Assembly: GCA_013287375.1 (NCBI GenBank)
Contig: JABDDX010000015.1
Coordinates: 1 to 41,069 of the forward strand
DNA: 41,069 bases
Direction: 5' to 3'
DNA from: Bacteroidota bacterium
Lineage (GTDB): Bacteria; Bacteroidota; Bacteroidia; Sphingobacteriales; Sphingobacteriaceae
Shown here: one piece after another, positions 15,955 to 23,325 of the stretch
Layout: each line of letters starts with the position of its first letter
Position numbering within the stretch: the stretch's first letter is position 1
Translations under genes and position numbers: made by a program
Notes under the pieces: model-generated
Databases searched by the model: none
What the model was told of the DNA's origin: nothing
The model's input: only the letters and a program-made list of their open reading frames with translations

Positions 15955-18621
15955 TTATCTTATTTCAAATTCATAAGTACCGGAAGTGATTTTATATTGA
16001 CCTGAAATATTCAGTAATTTACCATCTTCATAAACTTTCTTACCACCATCCTGTGGGAATGTGATCGTTGCAGTGGAATTTGCAGGGATGGTTACGTTGT
16101 ATTTTACTGTTTTGCCTTCGCGTTTCCAAGAGGAAACGATTTCACCGTACGGACCAATATGTTTAGCTTCGAAATGATTAAGACCATCCACAAAGTTTGG
16201 CGACAGTATTACATTTTTAAAGCCGGGATAGTTTTCATCAATCTTGATACCTGCCAGGCCTTTGTACATCCATGCCCCTATCTCGCCGAACATGATGTGG
16301 TTTAATGAGATGTCCCTTGGAGCGTTGATGTTCCAGTTCTCGTACAAAGTGGTGGCACCATTTACGATCCACCAACCCCATGATGGCGCGGTATTCTGCG
16401 AAGCTAACCTGTAAGCGGTTTGCGCTTGTCCGTTATCACTTAAAGCGCCTAGAATTGCTTTTGCACCCAGTATTCCCATATCCAGATGGAAATTATTGGC
16501 GGCAACCGAATCGGCAAGATTAGCGGCTACTTTGTTTTTTAAATTATCGGGCACTATTCCCCAATATAGCGGAACTGCTTGTTCTGTTTGGTGACCGTCG
16601 GCGTAAATACCTGTTTGGGTATTGAGGTATTTAGCGTTTATAGCATCCTTGATTTTTTTAGCCAGGGCGATATAAGTTAAGTAATCATCGTTTTTACCTA
16701 ATAGTTTAGCCGTTTTTGCCAGGATATTTACATCGGTATAATAATAAACCGATGAAGTTAACTCAACAGGTGTAGTTGATTTTACAGGTGCCCAATCACC
16801 AAGTCCCCAAGTGGTGAGGCCGGTTGGGTATAGGTAATTGATATGATCTACATAGCGTTTGATGTTGTTGTAGTTATCGCTCAATATTTTGGTATCGCCA
16901 TAAAATAAATAAACATTCCATGGGATGATAGCGATGGTGCTCGTCCAGTCGGGGCCGTTGGCCCACTCGTAACCCCAGCCATCGGTAGGGATTATGGCAG
17001 GTAATACACCGTTTGGCTGTTGCTCATCACGGTGATCGGCAAGCCATTTTTCGTAGAGAGTGATGCTATCGAAATTGTACATGCCGGTTTCGCTGGCTAT
17101 CTGGGCATCGCCTGTCCAGCCATTTTTTTCGCGTTGCGGGCAATCGGTTGGGTAACCCTGTAAATTTGATAAATAAGAGGCATTTGTAGCCGCCCATATT
17201 TTGTTGATCAGATCGCTTGATGAGTTAATGCTGCCCACCGGGGCAACATCGCTATGCATAAAATAGCCAACCAGGCTTTCTTTGGTTAGGTTGATGGGTT
17301 TGTTACTGCTTACCTCGACATACTGAAACCCTTTGTAATTAAAATGCGGCATAAAGGTTTCTTCGCCTTTACCATTTAGTTTATAAATATCTGTACCATA
17401 AGGATCACGCCCCCAGGTTAAAGAATCAAGGAAGTAATCGATATTTGATTGATCGGGATAACCATTTTTATAAAGGCGTTCGGCGTGAATAAGTTTTACT
17501 ACGGTATTTGAATCGCCATTTAGCGTGATCTGGCTTACTCCTGCAATGTTTCTGCCTAAATCAAATACATAGGTTGAATCATTGATCTTGTTCATGCTTT
17601 TCGCGGCGATCTTTTCGACATTGCGGATGGGCTGCATGGCTTGTGATACAATATTTGCCGATGGCGCTTGACGATTGGTTATACCGCCCCATTTACTATC
17701 ATCATAATCAGGCATATCCCAACCTGCTTTTTCTAAACGGGCATCATAATGTTCGCCGGTGTAAATACTGTTGAAGATGATGGGGCCTATGGTTGTTTTC
17801 CAGCTTTTATCAGAGCTAATAGTTTCCACAGAACCATCGGTATAAGTAACGCGAATATCCATGCAAAACGTTGGCCTTGCGCGCCAGGGGGCACGTTCGT
17901 AATCCCAAACACCCTTGGATTGGAAGTTATACCAGCCATTCCCTAAGATTACCCCGATTGCATTTTTCCCATTTTGCAGTTGGTTGGTAATATCATAGCT
18001 TACATACAGGTTACGGCGATCAAAACGGGTGTACATGGGATCAAGGCGATGATCGCCTATTTTTTTGCCGTTGATGTATAGTTCATACAATCCGGCTACA
18101 GCTATGTAAGCTCTTGCCGATTTGATTTGTTTTTTGGGTTGAAAGGTCTTCCGATAATATGCCGCTGGTTTGATGTGGATGTCATTGTCGTCACTTATCC
18201 AGGTGCCTTTCCAGTTTTGGATGCCCATCATGCCGGTTTCAAAGCTGGCTATGGATGAATTTATTGTTTTACCATCTTTATCCCAAAGGCGTACCCTCCA
18301 ATAGTATTTGGTGAAAGGTTGCAATGCCTTGCCTTGATACGTGAGCAAATTGATTGGTGAATTTATTTTTGCGGTTTGCCAAACATTACCTTTTTCACTT
18401 TTTACCTCGAGCGAATCGGTCCCAATAAAAATTTGATACGCTGATTGAATGGCCCCTAATCTGCCATCTTTCAATTGCCAAATAAATCGCGGACTGGTGG
18501 CATCGATACCAATTGGGTTTGTGAGATACTCGCATTTTAAGCCTGTAACCTGGGTAGACTGGGCAAAAGTATTAAACGATAATAGTGTTAAAACGGATAG
18601 GTAAAACAGAGATAATTTCAT
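15955..18621 (-). CDS. Alpha-L-rhamnosidase, glycoside hydrolase family 78
   Basis: An 888-residue exported enzyme that removes terminal alpha-L-rhamnose. It has a signal peptide (about 1-20, ending FAQ). Beta-sandwich domains follow (LKCEYLTNPIGIDATSPRF, then the Bac_rhamnosid_N-like SARAYIAVAGLYELYINGKK with GWYNFQ), then the (alpha/alpha)6 catalytic domain and a C-terminal beta domain (GPYGEIVSSWKREGKTVKYN). The catalytic stretch DCPQREKNGWTGD has Asp493, Glu498 and Asp505 in the same spacing as the active-site residues of Bacillus RhaB. A second conserved block, LNHIMFGEIGAWMYKGLAG, carries an acidic residue likely near the active site. No susCD or sensor gene is adjacent, so it stands alone, with repeats on both sides. 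Confidence 0.95.
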   Translation of the reverse strand: MKLSLFYLSVLTLLSFNTFAQSTQVTGLKCEYLTNPIGIDATSPRFIWQLKDGRLGAIQSAYQIFIGTDSLEVKSEKGNVWQTAKINSPINLLTYQGKALQPFTKYYWRVRLWDKDGKTINSSIASFETGMMGIQNWKGTWISDDNDIHIKPAAYYRKTFQPKKQIKSARAYIAVAGLYELYINGKKIGDHRLDPMYTRFDRRNLYVSYDITNQLQNGKNAIGVILGNGWYNFQSKGVWDYERAPWRARPTFCMDIRVTYTDGSVETISSDKSWKTTIGPIIFNSIYTGEHYDARLEKAGWDMPDYDDSKWGGITNRQAPSANIVSQAMQPIRNVEKIAAKSMNKINDSTYVFDLGRNIAGVSQITLNGDSNTVVKLIHAERLYKNGYPDQSNIDYFLDSLTWGRDPYGTDIYKLNGKGEETFMPHFNYKGFQYVEVSSNKPINLTKESLVGYFMHSDVAPVGSINSSSDLINKIWAATNASYLSNLQGYPTDCPQREKNGWTGDAQIASETGMYNFDSITLYEKWLADHRDEQQPNGVLPAIIPTDGWGYEWANGPDWTSTIAIIPWNVYLFYGDTKILSDNYNNIKRYVDHINYLYPTGLTTWGLGDWAPVKSTTPVELTSSVYYYTDVNILAKTAKLLGKNDDYLTYIALAKKIKDAINAKYLNTQTGIYADGHQTEQAVPLYWGIVPDNLKNKVAANLADSVAANNFHLDMGILGAKAILGALSDNGQAQTAYRLASQNTAPSWGWWIVNGATTLYENWNINAPRDISLNHIMFGEIGAWMYKGLAGIKIDENYPGFKNVILSPNFVDGLNHFEAKHIGPYGEIVSSWKREGKTVKYNVTIPANSTATITFPQDGGKKVYEDGKLLNISGQYKITSGTYEFEIR

Positions 18622-18744
18622 AGTATAATTGGTAGTTTGCTAAATCCTTTGACCAAGCTGAGCATCAAAGATTAAACACTGCCACCAAATATGAGAAATA
18701 AAAATAAAAAAAGTGCTGACATTGTTTTGTCAGTAGTATAATTT

Positions 18745-18803
18745 ACTCACCCGGCTACGCTGCGCTGGCCGACCTCTCTTTCGCTGCGCGACAAAGAGGT
18801 GAA
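18745..18803. repeat. ACTCACCCG-type repeat, copy 2
   Basis: ACTCACCCGGCTACGCTGCG, GGCCGACCTCTCTTTCGC and GCGCGACAAAGAGGTGAA follow each other as in copy 1, with only a few substitutions. The two copies flank the rhamnosidase gene in the same orientation. Confidence 0.75.
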
Positions 18804-18902
18804 GGATCTTTTTTCCCTCTTTCCCGCTTGCGGAAGAGAGGGCAGGTTGAACGGCTGAACGAAAACCGGGCGAGTCGGGGCGCAAATGCAAATCGACGAT
18901 TG

Positions 18903-18961
18903 ACTCACCCGGTCTTTGCTTCGCTCGACCACCCTCTCTTCGCCTGCGGCGGAAAGAGGGT
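18903..18961. repeat. ACTCACCCG-type repeat, copy 3 (variant)
   Basis: ACTCACCCGGTCTTTGCTTC, then GCTCGACCACCCTCTCTTCG and CCTGCGGCGGAAAGAGGG. The right half differs from copies 1 and 2 but matches copy 4 (22273-22330), so two subtypes exist. The inner CCCTCTCTT and AAAGAGGG can pair. It ends about 15 bp from the ABC permease stop. Confidence 0.7.
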
Positions 18962-18976
18962 TTGAAAAAGGTATTA

Positions 18977-19729
18977 TTATTTAGTATTCCACTTAAAGTT
19001 TTTAATACCGATAACAGCAAATACAATAGTGTAACCTAAAGTTACTAGTAGCGCGTTAGTGGTATCCATCGTCCATGAGCCGGGAACCATGCCAGCTGCC
19101 ATGATGGTTTTAACTGTGCCATATGGCGACCATTGGGTTATTTGTTCAACTTGTTTGCCTAGCATCCCCATACCACCGAACATGCCCACTATTACAAATG
19201 TGAAATATACCAATCTTGATGTGGAGTTTACCGTCTCCGGGTTTTTTATCAGACCAACAATAACTTGTCCGAGTGCTAAGTAAACCGCACCGCCTACAAT
19301 TGCGGTAAGATAGGTAAGTGCATAGCCTGCGGGGGTTAAGGTTATCTTGTCGTAATCGTACCCAACAACAAAAATGGCTGTGGTTACCAAGGCTATCATA
19401 CTTAGCTGCACAAATATGCGGCTCATCATAATTGTCCAGTTGGGTGCCGGGGCAACACGTAAGCGTTGAAAGATGCCTTTATCCCTATCGCGGGCAATAG
19501 AATTGGTGTAGCCCATCAGGCCTATGGCTATTAGTCCGTAAGTTAAGCTATTTGATAGGGCGAATGCAGCACCCATCTTTGCGACCAGATCTTTCCATGA
19601 TACTAATATCACTATCGGCACAAGAAAAACCATTACTACTGCCCGGCGGTTGCGCCATAGCGTTGTAAAATCAGCCCTTAGTAAAGCTGCGAGTACAGTG
19701 GATGTTTTGGGTATTATAGTTTCTTCCAT
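18977..19729 (-). CDS. ABC-2 type transporter permease
   Basis: A 250-residue membrane protein with about six hydrophobic segments: after AALLRADFTTLWRNRRAVVM come VFLVPIVILVSW, LTYGLIAIGLMGY, MIALVTTAIFVVGY, YLTAIVGGAVYLALGQVIVG, LVYFTFVIVGMFGGMGMLG and ALLVTLGYTIVFAVIGI. This is the ABC-2 (exporter) topology. It follows the ATP-binding gene by 12 bp on the same strand and must form the transporter with it. The substrate (drug, lipid or other) is not indicated. The gene ends close to repeat elements. Confidence 0.92.
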   Translation of the reverse strand: MEETIIPKTSTVLAALLRADFTTLWRNRRAVVMVFLVPIVILVSWKDLVAKMGAAFALSNSLTYGLIAIGLMGYTNSIARDRDKGIFQRLRVAPAPNWTIMMSRIFVQLSMIALVTTAIFVVGYDYDKITLTPAGYALTYLTAIVGGAVYLALGQVIVGLIKNPETVNSTSRLVYFTFVIVGMFGGMGMLGKQVEQITQWSPYGTVKTIMAAGMVPGSWTMDTTNALLVTLGYTIVFAVIGIKNFKWNTK

Positions 19730-19741
19730 GTTATTTAATTT

Positions 19742-20524
19742 TTATGCGCGTACTTCTTTACCGGTTAATGCGATGAATACATCTTCGAGCGTTACCCGGC
19801 CTTTGCGGGATACAGCTATTACTTCGGGATCGTTTTTATGTTTTTCGATGAGTGCCTGTGGGGTATCTATAGTAATTACTTTACCATGATCAATGATGCC
19901 GATACGGTCGCATACGGATTCGGCTTCTTCCATGGAGTGGGTGGTTAATACCACGGCGTGCCCGCGTTCGCGGATGGCCTCTATGCGTTCCCAAAGCTGA
20001 CGACGGGATTGTGGGTCGAGACCGGTTGTTGGCTCATCCAGTAAAACTAATCTTGGGTTGTGTATGGTTGAAATTACCAGGGATACCCGCTGCTGCTGAC
20101 CGCCCGAAAGCTGACCGAAACGTTTGCCCGCGGCATCTTCCAGACTGATGTCTTTTAGGATGGCTGTTAGCTTTTCATTAGTTAATTTAACGCCGTATAT
20201 CCCCGCAAATAGCTGTAATATTTCACTAACTTTTAATTCCGACTGAAAGCTGGTTGATTGTAGTTGTACCCCCATTGCCGCACGGGCATATAATGGTTTT
20301 TCTTTGGCATTATGGCCATCAACAATAACGGTACCCGATTGGTATTTTATCAAACCCTCGATAGCGCTGAGTGTACTGGTTTTACCTGCGCCATTCGGGC
20401 CGAGCAGCCCAAATATCTCACCTTTACGAACATCAAAGGAGACTTCTTTAACCGCTTTGAATGTACCGTATTGTACACACAGGTCAGTTACCTTTAAAAT
20501 ACTTTCTGATTGATTATTATCCAT
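19742..20524 (-). CDS. ABC transporter ATP-binding protein (exporter type)
   Basis: A 260-residue cytosolic ATPase with a complete nucleotide-binding domain: Walker A GPNGAGKT (38-45), Q-loop in AAMGVQLQSTSF, signature LSGGQQQR, Walker B LVLLDEPTTGLDPQSRR, and H-loop in VVLTTHSMEEAESVCDRIGI. This is the DrrA/CcmA-like exporter class. It pairs with the ABC-2 permease downstream. The space to the divergent Anbu gene (20525-20662) must hold both promoters. Confidence 0.95.
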   Translation of the reverse strand: MDNNQSESILKVTDLCVQYGTFKAVKEVSFDVRKGEIFGLLGPNGAGKTSTLSAIEGLIKYQSGTVIVDGHNAKEKPLYARAAMGVQLQSTSFQSELKVSEILQLFAGIYGVKLTNEKLTAILKDISLEDAAGKRFGQLSGGQQQRVSLVISTIHNPRLVLLDEPTTGLDPQSRRQLWERIEAIRERGHAVVLTTHSMEEAESVCDRIGIIDHGKVITIDTPQALIEKHKNDPEVIAVSRKGRVTLEDVFIALTGKEVRA

Positions 20525-20662
20525 TTAGAATGCTTTTGTGTTTAGATACCGTGATAACCGTAATATTACACTCCAATAATAATTAAAATTTAAATGATTT
20601 AGCGGGCCCATAAATCTTCATTATTTGCCTATTTTGGCAGCCACAAATTTTTTAGATAGAGC

Positions 20663-21394
20663 ATGACGTATTGTTTAGGCATAAAGGTTAAAGAAGGTTT
20701 GTTGGCATTGGCCGATACCCGCATTACCTCCGGAACGGATACCACCGTAAAAAAGAAAATATCGATAGAGCAAAAAGATGGCTTTTCTCTTTTCATCATG
20801 ACCAGTGGGTTAAGATCAACAAGAGATAAGGCAATAGTATACTTTAAGGAATTGCTTGAAACTACCGAATATAACAAGTTATATAAAGCGGTAAACGCTT
20901 TTGGTGAGCAAGTTAAACGTGTAGCATCAGAAGACAAAGCATCGCTTGAAAAGGCTGGTTTTAATTTTGATTTGAACACTATAATTGGCGGGCAGCTGAA
21001 GGATGATGATGAGCATAAACTGTTCCTGCTATATCCCGAAGGTAATTGGGTTGAATTAGGACAAGGCGCTCCATATGTAATCATTGGTAACTCAGGCCAT
21101 GGTAAAGCGATATTGAACCGTACACTGAATGAGGATTCGAGTTTGAAACTGGCTTTAAAAACCGGTTTTTTATCTTTTGACTCGACCCGGGTGAGTTCAA
21201 ACAATGTAGACTTCCCAATTGATATTGTGTTGTACAAAAAGGATAGTTTTCATATTGTAGAGCAACGTTATGAGAAGAAGGACCTGGAAAATATATCGGT
21301 ACAATGGGCCGAGGAATTAAAAGCTGCGCTGGAACATATATCCGAGGATTGGATGGACGTGGCGTTTAATAAATTGGCTAAAGAAACTACTTAA
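20663..21394 (+). CDS. Anbu (ancestral beta subunit), proteasome-like peptidase
   Basis: A 243-residue protein of the N-terminal nucleophile (Ntn) hydrolase fold, closest to Anbu. It begins MTYCLGIKVKEGLLALADTR: removal of Met1 would leave Thr as the nucleophile, and Asp17 and Arg19 of the mature chain sit in the usual proteasome-type positions, with a Lys cluster at about mature 29-31. GAPYVIIGNSGHGKAILNRT is another family mark. Anbu forms open ring-like assemblies; its natural substrates are not known. It is 14 bp upstream of a transglutaminase-like gene, as in Anbu operons elsewhere. The ATP-grasp and alpha-E genes that often accompany it are absent here. Confidence 0.88.
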   Translation: MTYCLGIKVKEGLLALADTRITSGTDTTVKKKISIEQKDGFSLFIMTSGLRSTRDKAIVYFKELLETTEYNKLYKAVNAFGEQVKRVASEDKASLEKAGFNFDLNTIIGGQLKDDDEHKLFLLYPEGNWVELGQGAPYVIIGNSGHGKAILNRTLNEDSSLKLALKTGFLSFDSTRVSSNNVDFPIDIVLYKKDSFHIVEQRYEKKDLENISVQWAEELKAALEHISEDWMDVAFNKLAKETT

Positions 21395-21408
21395 AAGGAA
21401 AATATACG

Positions 21409-22257
21409 ATGAAATTTGATGTGTTCACCGAAATGCAATATACTGCCAACTCGCCGGGCACATTAATTTTAAATATACATGCTTTACGCACCCCACGTCA
21501 AACAGTGGTAAAGGAAACACTCAGTATTGAGCCTTATATTAAGGTTGAAGAGTTGATTTTGGGCAATACCGAGAACCGCCTGGCTCGTTTTGAGATATTG
21601 GAGCCGGGGAACATTAAACTAACCTACAACGCTACGGTTGATAATAGCTATACCATTACCGATCATTCGAAAAAAGAAGAAATATTGGTTGCACATATGG
21701 ATAGCAATGTGCTATCCTATTTGTATCCAAGCCGTTACTGCCAATCGGATAAATTATATCGTTTAGCGAATAACCTGTTTGGGCATATTAACCACCAATT
21801 TGACCAGGTGATAGCACTTACCGGCTGGATCAATAAAAATGTGCAATACATGAGCGGATTTTCCAACGCGCAAACATCCGCTTATGATACTGTTACCCAA
21901 CAGGCGGGAGTATGCCGGGATTTCGCGCATTTGGGGATAGCGCTTTGCAGGGCTTTAACTATACCTGCACGCTATTTTACAGGGTATGCATATCATTTAA
22001 AGCCTGCTGATTTTCATGCTTGTTTTGAGGCTTATTTAGGCGGTGAATGGGTTTTGTTTGATTCTACTCATCTTGTACCGCTTAACGGACTGGTTAAAAT
22101 TGCAACTGGGCGTGATGCTGCGGATACGGCTATTGCCAATATATTCGGTGATATTATTTTTACTACCATGCAGGTGACATGTGAGCTGACTAAAAATGAG
22201 GATTTTGTGCCGTTCTTTTATGAGGAAGGGGCTTATCAGGGGTTGTCGTATAAATAG
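21409..22257 (+). CDS. Transglutaminase-like (cysteine protease fold) protein, Anbu partner
   Basis: This 282-residue protein has an N-terminal beta region (about 1-90, the bacterial transglutaminase N-terminal type, with RLARFEILEPGNIKLTYNA) and a transglutaminase-like core. The triad is visible: Cys in QQAGVCRDFAHLGIALCRAL, His in DFHACFEAYL and Asp in WVLFDSTHL. Bacterial members can be peptidases or amidohydrolases; cross-linking is not implied. It has no signal peptide and is therefore likely cytosolic. It lies 14 bp after anbu on the same strand, almost certainly one transcript. Confidence 0.92.
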   Translation: MKFDVFTEMQYTANSPGTLILNIHALRTPRQTVVKETLSIEPYIKVEELILGNTENRLARFEILEPGNIKLTYNATVDNSYTITDHSKKEEILVAHMDSNVLSYLYPSRYCQSDKLYRLANNLFGHINHQFDQVIALTGWINKNVQYMSGFSNAQTSAYDTVTQQAGVCRDFAHLGIALCRALTIPARYFTGYAYHLKPADFHACFEAYLGGEWVLFDSTHLVPLNGLVKIATGRDAADTAIANIFGDIIFTTMQVTCELTKNEDFVPFFYEEGAYQGLSYK

Positions 22258-22272
22258 CATCTCGCAGAATTT

Positions 22273-22330
22273 ACTCACCCGACTGCGCTTCGCTGGTCTG
22301 CCCTCTCTTCGCCTGCGGCGGAAAGAAGGC
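22273..22330. repeat. ACTCACCCG-type repeat, copy 4
   Basis: ACTCACCCGACTGCGCTTCG then GGTCTGCCCTCTCTTCGCC and TGCGGCGGAAAGAAGG. Its right half matches copy 3. It is followed at about 22344-22370 by half of a GTCATTCTGAG palindrome (CTCCGCGATGCTCAGAATGAC), so two repeat families are juxtaposed just after the transglutaminase stop. Confidence 0.65.
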
Positions 22331-22511
22331 GGGGAACACCTTTGCCATTCTCCGCGATGCTCAGAATGACAAAGAGTTGAATGTGTAGTGATTCAATATA
22401 AAACTTAAGTTTATAAATTTGGTTGATAGTGTGTTGGGGGCTTAATATTTATTTACTTAACCACTAACAAAAAATTGTACTTTTATTGAGCATATCACAA
22501 CCAAAATATAA

Positions 22512-23057
22512 ATGAAGAAACTGATTTTACTTTTTTGCCTGATTATATCTGCAAGCACTTTTACGTTTGCCGATACCTCTACCGTTAGCATTAAACACTT
22601 TAACATAACGGAAAACCCATACGAGCAAAACCAGGTATCATTGGTTGCAACTGATTCGCTTAATAATACACAGGATAACGTTAACGGCGACTTTGTATTT
22701 ACGATAAACGGTTTTGAAGACACCCTGAAATTTACCAGCGGCGTTGCCTTTTACAAGCACAAGATTGATCGTTCAACTTTTTTATATGCCCGCCATGTGG
22801 ATGAAAATGGTGGCCCCACCCTATCATCTCTTTACTATGTTTACAAAAGCGAAAGCAAGTTAGTGCCCATACATATTAGCTGGATGTGGTTACTGATAAT
22901 ACCTTTAACGCTCGTTTTACTAGCCTATATGTTCAAAAGGTTTATCATTATCGCGATAGTTATTTTTTGCATATTCGTTTACTTTAACTATCACAATAAC
23001 CTGAGCATACCAATATTCTTTCAAAGTATTTTTGATGGGTTGAAGCATCTCTTTTAA
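22512..23057 (+). CDS. Exported membrane protein of unknown function
   Basis: A 181-residue protein I do not recognise. It has a signal peptide (MKKLILLFCLIISAS then TFTFA, about 1-20), a middle domain of about 100 residues that reads as beta-rich (VNGDFVFTINGFEDTLKF, STFLYARHVDENGG), and one or two hydrophobic helices near the C-terminus (WMWLLIIPLTLVLLAYMF, then FIIIAIVIFCIFVYF). The likely picture is a periplasmic domain tethered to the inner membrane. It follows the Anbu/transglutaminase pair by about 250 bp with repeats between, so it is probably a separate transcript. A large perfect inverted repeat lies downstream. Confidence 0.75.
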   Translation: MKKLILLFCLIISASTFTFADTSTVSIKHFNITENPYEQNQVSLVATDSLNNTQDNVNGDFVFTINGFEDTLKFTSGVAFYKHKIDRSTFLYARHVDENGGPTLSSLYYVYKSESKLVPIHISWMWLLIIPLTLVLLAYMFKRFIIIAIVIFCIFVYFNYHNNLSIPIFFQSIFDGLKHLF

Positions 23058-23145
23058 AACTTTTCAGAGTTTGTTGGTGAGGATACTATGATATTCGGAA
23101 GATGAGATTTGCTTCTTTTATAATGAATTCTTCTATAAGAAGAGA

Positions 23146-23223
23146 GGTGTCATGCTGAGCGTAGTCGAAGCATGAGCGTAAAGGCCTTTGCCCACATGCT
23201 TCGACTACGCTCAGCATGACACC
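23146..23223. repeat. Perfect 29-bp inverted repeat of the GTCATGCTGAG family
   Basis: The left arm 23146-23174 (GGTGTCATGCTGAGCG then TAGTCGAAGCATG) is the exact reverse complement of 23195-23223, with a 20-base loop. A T run follows on the plus strand. It lies between two convergent genes and should end transcription from either side. The perfect arms suggest a young copy or selection on the fold. Confidence 0.85.
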
Positions 23224-23325
23224 CTTTTTAATCTTCCGGACAATTATGTTGTAGACACCAACAGTGCGGCTATTTTCTAAAACTTTTCAGAAACTAATCT
23301 CTAACCTTCAATCTCTAATCTCTGA

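Larger units (their letters stand above)
18622..18976. other. Non-coding stretch between the ABC permease and the rhamnosidase gene
   Basis: No supported gene. It contains two ACTCACCCG-type repeats (18745-18803 and 18903-18961) with a third, degenerate block between them (CCCTCTTTCCCGCTTGCGG and CCGGGCGAGTCGGG). The 120 bp next to the rhamnosidase start are A/T-rich and should hold its promoter; I could not assign one. Confidence 0.65.

Noticed and set aside
18730..19026. 98-codon open frame with an Arg-rich product
   Set aside because: Made of ACTCACCCG-type repeats and the end of the ABC permease gene; low complexity.
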